Assembly: GCF_000518865.1 (NCBI RefSeq)
Contig: NZ_JAEK01000011.1
Coordinates: 59,500-123,499, forward strand
Source: Bacillus sp. J37
GTDB taxonomy: Bacteria > Bacillota > Bacilli > Bacillales > Bacillaceae
Length of the DNA: 64,000 nt
Direction of reading: 5' to 3'
The notes beneath the pieces were generated by a model, which was given only the letters and a program-made list of their open reading frames with translations, ran no database searches and had not been told where the DNA came from. Positions 10,836-19,588 of this stretch are shown here, piece by piece. A program made the translations under genes and the position numbers. The stretch's first letter is position 1, and each line of letters starts with the position of its first letter.

Positions 10836-11282
10836 TTAATAAATCCAACTATTTATTGTTTTATTATAGCTTACAAGTTCATTATCATGAAAAAACAGGC
10901 TTATTTCTCTTTCAGCACTTTCCGTCGAATCTGATCCATGAATAATGTTTTTACTAACATACATGCAGTAATCCCCACGTATTGTTCCTGGTTCTGCATC
11001 CTTAGGGTTTGTTTTCCCCATCATTTTACGAGTTAATTCCACGACATTCTCACCTTCCCAAACCATTGCAAAAACCGGTCCAGAAGTGATAAATTGCACT
11101 AATTTATCATAAAATGGCTTCCCTTTATGTTCACCATAATGCTGTTCAGCCAATTCAACAGGTATAGTCATCAACTTTGCTCCAACCATTTGTAAGCCCT
11201 TTCTTTCAAATCTACTAACAATGTCCCCTATTAGTTGGCGTTGTACCCCGTCAGGTTTTACCATTAAAAATGTTTTTTCCAT
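10836..11282 (-). CDS. ndk: Nucleoside diphosphate kinase
   Basis: Transfers the gamma phosphate between nucleoside triphosphates and diphosphates through a phosphohistidine. The 148 residues are full length, with [15 protein letters not shown] at the N-terminus and the active-site His115 in NIIHGSDS. The ATG has GGAG 8 bases upstream, and a clear terminator follows the stop. Its position between hepT and cheR matches B. subtilis. Confidence 0.97.
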   Translation of the reverse strand: MEKTFLMVKPDGVQRQLIGDIVSRFERKGLQMVGAKLMTIPVELAEQHYGEHKGKPFYDKLVQFITSGPVFAMVWEGENVVELTRKMMGKTNPKDAEPGTIRGDYCMYVSKNIIHGSDSTESAEREISLFFHDNELVSYNKTINSWIY

Positions 11283-11393
11283 AATATATTCTCCACCCCA
11301 TAGAAAATTTATGTATAGGCTTTCACACTCAAAAAAATAATATCATGTAGGGGAAAAGATTGCAATGACAGGGTGGAGATATCAATAATTAAT

Positions 11394-12356
11394 TTAAAAT
11401 TTTCTTTTTCCAATATACTTCGAAATACTGTAAAGAGTAGATCTTGCCCGATTTTTAGGAAGCTCTTCTAATATTAGAAAGGCTTTTTGTAGATAACGAT
11501 CACTTATTTTTACAGATTTCTCTATAACTCCGGAGGATTGAATCATTTCTAATATTGGTTTTATATCTTCTGCTGTTGTATTCATCGTAATTTTTTCTAT
11601 TTCTTTTTTAATAGTTGGGTTTTCTAGGGCGTACAACACAGGCAGAGTGATGTTTCCCTGTAGAAGATCGCTGCCAACCGGTTTACCAAGTTCCTCAGCA
11701 GTTGAGGTGAAATCTAGTATATCATCTGTAATTTGAAACGACATGCCTACATAGTATCCGAACCAGAATAATTTCCTGTGGATTTCCTCAGGTGCTTCCG
11801 AGGAGATGGCTCCAAGTTGACAACTTACTGCGATTAAGAGTGCTGTTTTACGCTTAATTCGCCTTAGATAAGTTCGAATCGATTGGTCAAATCGATACTT
11901 ATCTTTTATTTGTTCTATCTCCCCTAAGCATACATCGACGATAGCTTTTGATAATATTTTATGTGCTGTCGTATTATTTATTTTCGTCATCACTTCAAGT
12001 GACCTTGCGAGTAGATAATCTCCTGTATACATCGCGATCCGATTGTCCCACCTTGCTTTTACAGTGGGTTGACCTCGTCTTAACTCAGCATCATCAATAA
12101 CATCATCATGAACAAGTGAAGCCATATGTATTGTTTCTAATGCAACAGCCACATGTTTAACTATGTTTATATCATAGTTTCCAAACATTGAAGACAATAA
12201 TACAAATACTGGGCGAATTCGTTTCCCACCTGCTTTTAGTAATTCTACATTCGCTTCACGCAGTAAAGGGTATTCTGAAACAGCTGTTATTTCCAGTTCT
12301 TGTTCGATTATATTAAGGTCATTATTTAAAAAAGAGTACATTGCTTTTAATTTCAT
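11394..12356 (-). CDS. hepT: Heptaprenyl diphosphate synthase component II
   Basis: Catalytic subunit of the two-component prenyl transferase that builds the C35 side chain of menaquinone-7. The two aspartate-rich motifs of trans-prenyltransferases are present: LVHDDVIDDAELRRG and QITDDILDF. Its 320 residues are normal. The ATG follows AAGGTGA by 6 bases. HepT is thought to act only with component I (hepS, 13300-14067), and menG lies between the two genes as in B. subtilis. The 224-base gap to menG contains a small structured repeat (12440-12488). Confidence 0.95.
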   Translation of the reverse strand: MKLKAMYSFLNNDLNIIEQELEITAVSEYPLLREANVELLKAGGKRIRPVFVLLSSMFGNYDINIVKHVAVALETIHMASLVHDDVIDDAELRRGQPTVKARWDNRIAMYTGDYLLARSLEVMTKINNTTAHKILSKAIVDVCLGEIEQIKDKYRFDQSIRTYLRRIKRKTALLIAVSCQLGAISSEAPEEIHRKLFWFGYYVGMSFQITDDILDFTSTAEELGKPVGSDLLQGNITLPVLYALENPTIKKEIEKITMNTTAEDIKPILEMIQSSGVIEKSVKISDRYLQKAFLILEELPKNRARSTLYSISKYIGKRKF

Positions 12357-12439
12357 ACGAATTCACCTTAAACTCCGATTAATTGTTGTGGATAAGAGTA
12401 CCCGGTAATAATTAATGAATGACCATTTTTAGAAGAACA

Positions 12440-12488
12440 CAACTTACCGTCCATAATAGTGGAGGAAGTCGATGTCTTTACTAATACT
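12440..12488 (-). repeat. Small structured repeat, copy A
   Basis: A segment of about 48 bases resembles one at 39366-39411. Shared blocks are ACTTACCG, AAGTCGATGTC, TTACT and ATACT in the same order on the plus strand. On the minus strand it folds as ACTT-CC-TCCA / TGGA-GG-AAGT with small bulges. It lies about 85 bases upstream of hepT. The inner stem differs from copy B by paired changes. Confidence 0.55.
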
Positions 12489-12580
12489 CTATACCTAAAA
12501 AAATGAAAGTTTCTTAAAGTACAAAAAAGAGTTTATCTTTCCTAACCCACTTTTTAAGAAATTGGTCATACCTTTCATTG

Positions 12581-13297
12581 TTATTCAATCTCTTTAGCCT
12601 TACTACCGAGGTGCATTGCTGCTACACCACCTGTAAAGGCTTTTACTTGTATGTCAATGAAGCCAGCTTCCTTAAACATTGTAGCTAGTTCAGACATTCC
12701 AGGGAAGTCACGTGCGGATTCCTGCAGCCATGAATATTCATTATAGCTTTTAGCGAAGACTTTCCCAAATAGCGGCATTACATAGCGGAAGTAAATAAAG
12801 AAGAATTGCTTAAATACCGGTAAAGTTGGTTTAGAGGTTTCTAAACAAACCGCCTTTCCACCAGGTTTTAATACACGATTCATTTCCTTTAATACTTGCA
12901 TATAATCAGGAACATTTCGGAGACCAAATCCAATTGTAACAAAATCAAAACTATTATCTTTAAAAGGAAGCTGCATTGCATTTCCATGGATCAAACTTAT
13001 ATTTTGTAACCCCAGCTGTTGTATCTTTTGCTTACCTACCTTTAGCATATTTTGACTAAAATCCAGTCCCGTCACACTACCTTCGGGTCCTACTGCATTT
13101 GCTAAGGCAATGCTCCAGTCAGCTGTACCACAACAAACATCTAAAGCAGATTGTCCCTTCTTAACATTCATTCGTTTCATCGTTTCCTTACGCCATACTT
13201 TGTGTCGTTGGAAACTAATGACAGAATTCATCTGATCATAATTTTCATAAATCTTCTCAAAAACACCATGGACTCTTTCCTCTTTCGACTGACCCAT
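12581..13297 (-). CDS. menG: Demethylmenaquinone methyltransferase
   Basis: SAM-dependent C-methylation of demethylmenaquinone, the last step of menaquinone synthesis (UbiE/MenG family; menH in older B. subtilis naming). The N-terminal [20 protein letters not shown] motif [16 protein letters not shown], and [20 protein letters not shown] with [11 protein letters not shown] are visible. It has 238 residues and starts 2 bases after the hepS stop, so the two are co-transcribed. Confidence 0.96.
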   Translation of the reverse strand: MGQSKEERVHGVFEKIYENYDQMNSVISFQRHKVWRKETMKRMNVKKGQSALDVCCGTADWSIALANAVGPEGSVTGLDFSQNMLKVGKQKIQQLGLQNISLIHGNAMQLPFKDNSFDFVTIGFGLRNVPDYMQVLKEMNRVLKPGGKAVCLETSKPTLPVFKQFFFIYFRYVMPLFGKVFAKSYNEYSWLQESARDFPGMSELATMFKEAGFIDIQVKAFTGGVAAMHLGSKAKEIE

Positions 13298-13299
13298 AC

Positions 13300-14067
13300 T
13301 TATAAACCTTCTTCCACTGTCTTTTTCTCATGTAGTAATGCATCGTGAAAACGGATTGAATGAAGTCGATCTGACAACAGTTCCCTAAAGGCAGATCCTC
13401 TTATAAATCCCGAATTAAGAAGAGAAACAGACTTTTCAAAATACACATTACACGCTTCTGTCAAATAATTAATTGTAAATGGACTTCGTACTGTTCCATT
13501 TACATGTTGAAATTTTTCATGAGATAGCCTTTTATAAGTTAGGAAGTCTATACTAAATGCCTTATGAGAATTAAGCTTAAAATGATTGGCTACGTGTTGA
13601 AACAGGCTGGTTTCAACAATTTGAAGACTATTCATCATTGAGGGCAAATTCAGATTATGTTCATGGTATAATCTGATTTTATGTTCGTTAATCTCTTTAA
13701 TTGCCATTGCTAACGTTCGAACCATCTTAATATCCTTAATTTCAGAAAGCATTAAATAATACAACCCGCTAAAGTAATCTCCAGCTAAGACTGTTAGTTG
13801 TCTCTGTACAAATTCTTCGGAATTAATATGAAAATTCGTTGTAACCTTATCATGTGTATCAAGGGCAATTTGAACAAACATAGCCGTCATAATATAGCTT
13901 CTCTTTACTTCATCAGAAAGATCCATCTCATCAAAAATCGCACATAACAGTAGCAATTTATCTTCATCAATCTTGGGTGAAGGTAAATGCTTGACTAAAA
14001 AAGGATGTTCGAGCTTCTCCTCTAAATCTTTCTTTAATTTAGCTAAATGTACTACTAAGTCCTGCAA
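13300..14067 (-). CDS. hepS: Heptaprenyl diphosphate synthase component I
   Basis: Regulatory/small subunit of heptaprenyl diphosphate synthase, partner of hepT. Recognisable blocks are [46 protein letters not shown] and [16 protein letters not shown]. The start is set at TTG 14067 (255 residues): AAGGGTGA lies 5 bases upstream, and [11 protein letters not shown] aligns with the known MQDIYGTLANL start. Upstream in-frame TTG 14088 and GTG 14076 fall in or before that ribosome binding site. The binding site itself can pair with a distant complement (see 14079-14186). Confidence 0.9.
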   Translation of the reverse strand: MQDLVVHLAKLKKDLEEKLEHPFLVKHLPSPKIDEDKLLLLCAIFDEMDLSDEVKRSYIMTAMFVQIALDTHDKVTTNFHINSEEFVQRQLTVLAGDYFSGLYYLMLSEIKDIKMVRTLAMAIKEINEHKIRLYHEHNLNLPSMMNSLQIVETSLFQHVANHFKLNSHKAFSIDFLTYKRLSHEKFQHVNGTVRSPFTINYLTEACNVYFEKSVSLLNSGFIRGSAFRELLSDRLHSIRFHDALLHEKKTVEEGL

Positions 14068-14493
14068 ATATATCACCCTTGTCCCCAAATTAACATTATC
14101 TCTATCCTATCACTTACTAGCCTGCTCTTTGCTAAAATGTGTTTACTCTACTAGTAAGAACCTGCCATATGTGGAAAAGGGGACAAATTTAAATTATATT
14201 TTAATGGCCTCTACTCCACTTATTTATTAGGTTTTAGAACAAATATAAATTAGATCTATATGTACTATTTATATAATAAACATAAACATATTTTATTATA
14301 TCATAACCAAAAATGGATTTTTATTTTAAATATAGTTTATTCATGATGCTTAATAACATTTTAGACTGTACAGAACGCCTGCTCTCTCCCGGATTCAAAT
14401 CCTATGACACTCTTTACATTTGCATCAACTAGAATTAGAACAATCAGAAGTCAAGCGTATCCAACAGTCATCACGTCCATAATACAAGGATAT
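14068..14493 (-). promoter_or_regulatory. hepS leader and promoter region (426-bp gap)
   Basis: No gene is seen here. An extended -10 (TGATATAAT, minus strand, 14303-14295) without a clear -35 may be the hepS promoter. In the leader, UUGUCCCC (14186-14179) is perfectly complementary to GGGGACAA (14086-14079), which directly precedes the hepS ribosome binding site. Several UAG/GAG triplets lie between the arms, irregularly spaced. I found no convincing terminator for mtrB. Confidence 0.35.
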
Positions 14494-14718
14494 TTATTTG
14501 CGAGAATCACTTTCCAATTCTCCAATAGCCGTTTGAATTTGAGCTTTACCCCTTATTTTAATGGCAGAAGTATGCTCTGTGAATTGGGCTATCATCACTT
14601 CACCTTTATCCAGTTTCTCAGAATGGTGGAATCTTGTATCAGAGCCCCTGGTTAAGCCAATAACATGAACTCCGTCTTCAATTGCCTTAATTACTACAAA
14701 ATCATTTTTTTGATTCAT
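14494..14718 (-). CDS. mtrB: Tryptophan RNA-binding attenuation protein (TRAP)
   Basis: Forms an 11-subunit ring that binds tryptophan and then wraps (G/U)AG-repeat RNA, causing termination in the trp leader. The 74 residues are nearly identical to B. subtilis [42 protein letters not shown]. The RNA-contacting residues Lys37, Lys56 and Arg58 of B. subtilis correspond to Lys35, Lys54 and Arg56 here; the N-terminus is two residues shorter. It is downstream of folE, as in the mtrAB operon. Its target array is present at 7038-7108. Confidence 0.98.
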   Translation of the reverse strand: MNQKNDFVVIKAIEDGVHVIGLTRGSDTRFHHSEKLDKGEVMIAQFTEHTSAIKIRGKAQIQTAIGELESDSRK

Positions 14719-14830
14719 CCTTACACCTGCCTGTTTTTACAGATTAATCTCTTATACATCATACCATTTTCTATTAGATAAAGCTCATAAAAATGTTCGC
14801 GGGTTAGATAAGCATTCGTCGGCATTTTAA

Positions 14831-15397
14831 CTACCCTTTAATTAGTGACAGCACTTCAGACCTGGATGTCTCATCCTTCCGAAAAACCCCTCTTACCGCT
14901 GATGTAACTGTCTGTGATCCCGGTTTCTTCACACCTCTCATCGTCATACACATATGTTCTGCTTCAATAACTACCATGACTCCATGAGGTTCTAGCGATT
15001 TCATAATTGAATCAGCAATCGTTGATGTAATTCTCTCCTGGAGTTGCGGTCTTTTTGCAACAGCCTCTACTGCTCGAGCAAGTTTACTTAATCCTGTTAC
15101 CTTTCCACCTTTAGGGATATAAGCAATATGTGCTTTACCGAAAAAAGGAACTAAGTGATGCTCACACATTGAATAAAATGGTATATCCTTTACCAGCACA
15201 AGTTCTTCATGATCTTCTCCAAAGATAGTTTTAAAATGTTCACTTGGATCTTCACCTAGACCACTAAAAACTTCAGCATACATTTTAGCTACCCTTTTTG
15301 GCGTATCTATCAACCCTTCTCTTGAAGGGTCCTCTCCAATTGCTTCAAGAATTAATGTAACGGCTTGTTCAATTTTTTCATGATTAACATGCACCAT
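14831..15397 (-). CDS. folE: GTP cyclohydrolase I
   Basis: First step of folate synthesis, converting GTP to dihydroneopterin triphosphate; called mtrA in B. subtilis. The 188 residues include [16 protein letters not shown], the zinc site Cys78 and His81 in [10 protein letters not shown], Cys150 in HMCMTMRG, and [23 protein letters not shown] 15397 follows GGAGG by 8 bases. It forms the folE-mtrB pair. Confidence 0.97.
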   Translation of the reverse strand: MVHVNHEKIEQAVTLILEAIGEDPSREGLIDTPKRVAKMYAEVFSGLGEDPSEHFKTIFGEDHEELVLVKDIPFYSMCEHHLVPFFGKAHIAYIPKGGKVTGLSKLARAVEAVAKRPQLQERITSTIADSIMKSLEPHGVMVVIEAEHMCMTMRGVKKPGSQTVTSAVRGVFRKDETSRSEVLSLIKG

Positions 15398-15556
15398 CGA
15401 TCTAGCCTCCTGGTCATTTATTTGATACAGATTCTAGCATATACATACTAAGAAAAGCAAAGTAAGACAAAGCAGGCAATATTAGTTTATTTCCGCTCAA
15501 AATATTTATGTTGAGGAAAAAAACGAGCATGATCACATAAAAATTCATTCCAAATG

Positions 15557-15582
15557 AAAAGCCCCTTATAAAAAGGGGCTTT
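15557..15582 (-). terminator. Terminator downstream of hbs
   Basis: AAAGCCCC and GGGGCTTT pair around an A/T loop about 45 bases after the hbs stop on the minus strand. The T run after it is short (TTTTCATTT). It also reads as a hairpin on the plus strand. Confidence 0.75.
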
Positions 15583-15626
15583 CATAAAGAAGCTTGTATG
15601 TAATAGTTATTACATGACAAATTAAC

Positions 15627-15905
15627 TTATTTTCCTGCAACAGCGTCTTTTAATGCTTTACCTGGTTTGAAAGCAGGCACCTTGCTTGCAGCAATTTCAA
15701 TTTCTTCACCAGTTTGTGGGTTACGACCTTTACGAGCCGCACGCTCACGAACTTCAAAGTTACCGAAACCGATAAGTTGTACTTTATCACCATCTTTTAG
15801 TGCATCTAAAATTGTATCGAAAACAGCATCAACTGCTTTTGTTGCGTCTTTTTTAGATAATTCACTAGCTTCTGCTACTGCGTTGATAAGTTCTGTTTTA
15901 TTCAT
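15627..15905 (-). CDS. hbs: HU-type DNA-binding protein HBsu
   Basis: Abundant nucleoid-associated protein; the 92 residues are almost identical to B. subtilis HBsu, with [40 protein letters not shown] and [21 protein letters not shown] 15905 is the start because a strong GGAGGTGA sits 5 bases upstream; a GTG at 15914 would lie inside that binding site. It has its own promoter (16014-16042) and terminator. Confidence 0.98.
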   Translation of the reverse strand: MNKTELINAVAEASELSKKDATKAVDAVFDTILDALKDGDKVQLIGFGNFEVRERAARKGRNPQTGEEIEIAASKVPAFKPGKALKDAVAGK

Positions 15906-16013
15906 GCCTTTCACCTCCTCCCAAAGGGATGGAACTCTTATTAGTCTTCATTTCTTCACAGTTTTCATCAATTGTATACATGATTAATTCATGATTTTAT
16001 TCGTAACACGCTT

Positions 16014-16042
16014 ATCTTAAACGATTTTTCAACATAATTCAA
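16014..16042 (-). promoter_or_regulatory. Sigma-A-type promoter of hbs
   Basis: On the minus strand TTGAAT (16042-16037) and TAAGAT (16019-16014) are separated by exactly 17 bases, about 110 bases ahead of the hbs start. The rest of the 450-bp gap between spoIVA and hbs (15906-16355) is AT-rich with no open frame I would call. Confidence 0.6.
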
Positions 16043-16323
16043 TCATTTTCATCATGATGAATGGACATTTAGGAAGAATCGACCAATAGAGAAAAGAATT
16101 TCTGTAAAAAGATTAACATAATCATTCATGTGAATCAAGAGAAAACAAAATAAAAAACCAATGGTACCAAGGCTTTCCAACTCCAACACGACCATTTGTT
16201 CTGTTTTTTGACTAAATCTGTAAATTTTTCGTCGAAATATTAGGATTTCCGCAACGTTCTGATGACATCAACTTCTGTTTTACAAGTCCGATTAACTTCA
16301 TAAGTATATCCCTTCGATTGCAC

Positions 16324-16350
16324 AAAAAAAGACCCCTTATTAAGAGGTCT
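16324..16350 (-). terminator. Terminator downstream of spoIVA
   Basis: AGACCTCTT and AAGGGGTCT pair around AAT (one G-T pair), followed on the minus strand by seven T. It begins 6 bases after the spoIVA stop. Confidence 0.9.
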
Positions 16351-16355
16351 AATCA

Positions 16356-17834
16356 TTATAAAATGATTGCAATTAATCCACCGGAGCCTTCATTGATTAT
16401 TCTTTCTAAAGTTTCTTTTAATTTATATCGTGCATTTTCCGGCATCAAAGATAGTTTTGCTTGGATGCCTTCACGAACGATAGAGCTCAAGCTTCTTCCA
16501 AATATATCTGAATTCCAAATCGATAATGGATTATCTTCAAAATCCTGCATTAAATATCGGACAAGCTCCTCTGATTGCTTTTCTGTTCCGATAATCGGAG
16601 CAAACTCTGATTCCACATCAACTTTTATCATATGAATAGATGGAGCAACAGCTTTCAGTCTTACTCCAAACCTTGACCCTTGGCGGATAATTTCAGGCTC
16701 ATCTAAACTCATATCAGCTAATGCTGGCGCTGCAATACCATACCCTGTTTGCTTAACCATTCGCAAAGCATCAGCCACTTGATCATATTCCGCCTTTGCA
16801 TATGCAAAATCCTGCATTAATTGGAGTAAATGGTCCTTCCCGCGAATTTCAACTCCTACAACCTCTTTTAAGATTTGATCATATAAGTCATCTGGAGCAT
16901 ATAAATCAATCTCCGCGATACCTTGCCCCATCTCAATACCAGCCAAACTAGCTCGGTTAATGAAGTCATACTCACTAAACTGTCCAACAACTCGATCAAC
17001 ATCTCTTAATCTCTTAATATCTTTTACAGTATCTTTAACCGCTTCTTGGTAGCTCTGTCTTAACCAATGGTCTTCCCTTAGTACCATCACCCAGCTAGGT
17101 AAATTCACATTTACCTCTAATACCGGGAACTCGTATAAAGATTCTCTAAGAACATTTATTACATCTGTTTCTCTCATGCTCTCAACGCTCATTGCTAATA
17201 CAGGAATATCGTACTTTTCATTTAATTCTTGACGAAGGGCTTCTGTTTCAGGATGATGCGGATGCACCGTGTTAATAATCATAATAAACGGTTTACCGAC
17301 TTCTTTTAACTCTTCAATTACTCGCGCTTCAGCTTCTAAATAGTCTCTGCGCGGAATATCTCCGATAGAACCATCTGTAGTGATAACACAACCTAATGTA
17401 GAGTGCTCTTGAATAACTTTACGAGTACCAATCTCTGCTGCTTCATGAAAAGGTATTGGTTCTTCATACCATGGAGTATTAATCATTCGAGGGCCATTTT
17501 CATCCTCATAACCTTTCGCACCAGGTACTGTGTAGCCGACACAATCTACTAATCTAATATTGACATCAAGTCCTTCATCAACATGAATGGAAACAGCTTG
17601 ATTAGGGACAAATTTCGGCTCTGTTGTCATGATGGTTTTACCAGCAGCACTTTGCGGTAATTCATCTTGAGCTCTCGCTTTGTCAGATTCATTGTCAATG
17701 TTAGGTAGTACGACTAATTCCATGAATTTTTTAATAAAAGTAGATTTACCTGTTCGTACTGCACCAACTACACCTAAATATATATCGCCACCGGTTCGTT
17801 CAGCGATATCCTTGAAAATATCTACTTTTTCCAA
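16356..17834 (-). CDS. spoIVA: Stage IV sporulation protein A, spore coat ATPase
   Basis: ATPase that polymerises on the outer forespore membrane to form the base layer of the spore coat. The 492 residues have the same length as in B. subtilis. The P-loop GAVRTGKST lies at about 24-32, with VDCVGYTVPGAKGYEDENGP and DGSIGDIPRRDYLEAE following; the C-terminal DIFGRSLSSIVREGIQAKL and GSGGLIAIIL are strongly conserved. The start is TTG 17834, five bases after AGGGG. An upstream sequence resembles a sigma-E promoter, matching mother-cell expression. Confidence 0.98.
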   Translation of the reverse strand: MEKVDIFKDIAERTGGDIYLGVVGAVRTGKSTFIKKFMELVVLPNIDNESDKARAQDELPQSAAGKTIMTTEPKFVPNQAVSIHVDEGLDVNIRLVDCVGYTVPGAKGYEDENGPRMINTPWYEEPIPFHEAAEIGTRKVIQEHSTLGCVITTDGSIGDIPRRDYLEAEARVIEELKEVGKPFIMIINTVHPHHPETEALRQELNEKYDIPVLAMSVESMRETDVINVLRESLYEFPVLEVNVNLPSWVMVLREDHWLRQSYQEAVKDTVKDIKRLRDVDRVVGQFSEYDFINRASLAGIEMGQGIAEIDLYAPDDLYDQILKEVVGVEIRGKDHLLQLMQDFAYAKAEYDQVADALRMVKQTGYGIAAPALADMSLDEPEIIRQGSRFGVRLKAVAPSIHMIKVDVESEFAPIIGTEKQSEELVRYLMQDFEDNPLSIWNSDIFGRSLSSIVREGIQAKLSLMPENARYKLKETLERIINEGSGGLIAIIL

Positions 17835-17897
17835 GTGATCCCCTCCCGATCATACAATTTGGGATAAAGCTTATCCGTTTTCTAATAGGACACTATA

Positions 17898-17928
17898 TAT
17901 GTATGACATTGTCCTATTTATTTATGAC
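17898..17928 (-). promoter_or_regulatory. Candidate sigma-E promoter of spoIVA
   Basis: On the minus strand GTCATAAA (17928-17921) and CATACATA (17905-17898) are 15 bases apart. This resembles the sigma-E pattern (-35 with ATA core, -10 CATACA-T). It lies 64 bases ahead of the spoIVA start, a gene known to be sigma-E dependent. Confidence 0.6.
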
Positions 17929-17994
17929 TTTGTTTCGAAATTTTTTTCAAGTATCGCCTTATTAAGAATTGGTTTTAAAAAAAGCGAAAAAGAA

Positions 17995-18031
17995 AACCCT
18001 TCTTTCAGAGTTTATTCTCTTATGAAGGGTT
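17995..18031 (-). terminator. Terminator downstream of yphF
   Basis: AACCCTTC and GAAGGGTT pair on the minus strand around a 21-base loop and are followed by TTCTTTTTC. It is 18 bases after the yphF stop. Confidence 0.8.
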
Positions 18032-18049
18032 CATGACTAAAATTTTTAT

Positions 18050-18772
18050 TTAATTATCTTCTGTTAAAAAAACAGGCTCTCCCTTTTCATCAATTGTATA
18101 CGGAAGGGAATATGCAGGTACAAATTGGTATTCCTTAACTAACAATTCTCTAATATCGTCTCCTTGCTTAAAGCTATGTTCATGATCTTTAAGGGCATTA
18201 TTAAGATCAATTCGATAATCTACATAAATCTGTGCATTTTTATCAATCACCAATGGCAAAAATTCACCTGAATAAGGACTCTCAACCATTGGATCTTCCT
18301 TATAACCAAGTTTTTCATAATCTAATGAATAAATTTCATCTGTAATAACATCTTTAAAAGGAGGATATCCATTTGCCTGACGATAAACATTCAGTTTTAC
18401 ATTTAGCTCATGGATTTCTTCAGCCATTCTTAAATCAATTAATTTAACAGTTGGATCCTCTTCAACATCAACTAAAACATATTGATAAATACCGCCAGTT
18501 TCATAAGCAGTTCCGGGCGGCTCAGCCATATATTTTGGAGTTAAAGCAGAAAAATCTATTGGATACTTTTGATAAATCGGAGTTGACATATCTCTTGTTT
18601 TTATCGGCAATAGACCACTCGTATCTTTCTGATATTGATCAATTGAGGTTTGTACCGCTTGGATTTGATCATTATATGGTATTGTATTTTTTTGAAGTTT
18701 TTCTTCAGGATATAAACATCCTGTCAATAAGAAACAGCTTATTATGATCACAAGTGTATTTGACAATTTCAT
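18050..18772 (-). CDS. yphF: YphF-like lipoprotein of unknown function
   Basis: The 240-residue protein begins with a lipoprotein signal: a short basic start, a hydrophobic stretch and the lipobox LLTGC, giving a lipidated Cys19. The rest is soluble and acidic with no domain I can name. Position next to yphE and spoIVA and the length match B. subtilis YphF. ATG 18772 is favoured, 9 bases after AAGGAAG; a TTG two codons upstream is possible. Function is unknown. Confidence 0.8.
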   Translation of the reverse strand: MKLSNTLVIIISCFLLTGCLYPEEKLQKNTIPYNDQIQAVQTSIDQYQKDTSGLLPIKTRDMSTPIYQKYPIDFSALTPKYMAEPPGTAYETGGIYQYVLVDVEEDPTVKLIDLRMAEEIHELNVKLNVYRQANGYPPFKDVITDEIYSLDYEKLGYKEDPMVESPYSGEFLPLVIDKNAQIYVDYRIDLNNALKDHEHSFKQGDDIRELLVKEYQFVPAYSLPYTIDEKGEPVFLTEDN

Positions 18773-18799
18773 AGTCAATAACTTCCTTTTAACATATAT

Positions 18800-19000
18800 T
18801 TATTCTGAAACAGGTCCTGTAAAAACGACAAAGATTATAATGATTCCTGCTAGAATCATAAAGATGTAGGCTAAAATTGTCACAATCGCTTTGATTACAC
18901 CTTTCAGCTTAAAACGACTTAAATAAATAAGTATGATAGAGATAAACATGAATCCCATTGATGCAAACGAAATCCACATCTTCATTAATGCTGGACTCAC
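18800..19000 (-). CDS. yphE: YphE-like small membrane protein
   Basis: A 66-residue protein with two predicted membrane helices (about residues 9-27 and 38-60) separated by a basic loop, ending in TGPVSE. Length, sequence and position fit B. subtilis YphE; function is unknown. Start GTG 19000 is 7 bases after GGAGG; a TTG one codon upstream is closer to the binding site. It probably shares a transcript with yphF, 27 bases downstream. Confidence 0.75.
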   Translation of the reverse strand: MSPALMKMWISFASMGFMFISIILIYLSRFKLKGVIKAIVTILAYIFMILAGIIIIFVVFTGPVSE

Positions 19001-19588
19001 CAAGATTCCTCCTTTGTGGCAACGCTTAAATCACGTCTTAGTTGAACTTAACACTTAAGTTGAACTACCACTTTTTTAAGCACCATTATGTATTTTTAAA
19101 AAATTCAGCTGACTCATCGTAGATTATATTACACTTCCAATTGCTTGTCCAAAAATCATGTTAATCATAGCAATACATAACCTGATTAATTGGTAGTAAT
19201 GGAAAAACTAAATTGTCGCCCGTTCCCTTCGTAATAACCTTTTATACAGTATCTAATGCGGCATTTATGACATTAAAAAATACTGAAGTAAAGAGGGGAC
19301 GATCTTTACTTCAGCAAATGGTAAACCGACTAAATAGTACCCAACAATAAGAACAACTCTTATTTGACTACGATGCATTTTATGCGGAAGAGGAAGCTTT
19401 TGTATCCTCTAATGCCTATTGTCGCCATTAATCTTTGTTATTTCCGTTAATGAACTGGCTTTCTAGGAATCGAGGTTTGAAAACCTACCAACCACTTTAT
19501 GCAGGTAGAAAATACCTTATAGGATATTATGTTCTTTTGTTTTATTTCTTGGTATTTTATGCAATGTCACTGGCGAATGTCACATTAA
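19001..19588. other. 588-bp intergenic gap yphE-gpsA with a hairpin
   Basis: No credible gene. At 19283-19314 CTGAAGTAAAG and CTTTACTTCAG form a perfect 11-bp inverted repeat; on the minus strand it is followed by TATTTTTTAATG, so it could be a late terminator for gpsA, 275 bases beyond its stop. The stretch between has an open frame of only 22 codons on the minus strand (starting near 19431), which I do not call. Confidence 0.5.

Noticed and set aside
14088..14230. Cluster of UAG/GAG triplets ahead of hepS as a second TRAP site
   Set aside because: Spacing runs from 0 to over 10 bases, unlike the 2-3 base rhythm of the trp array; AT-rich DNA gives many such triplets. Kept only as a speculative point with the long-range stem.
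14387..14410. Segment resembling a tRNA T-arm (GGATTCAAATCC)
   Set aside because: The stem does not pair in the correct register and no acceptor or anticodon arm is nearby.
19366..19434. 22-codon minus-strand frame downstream of gpsA
   Set aside because: It has no convincing ribosome binding site and no similarity that I recognise.
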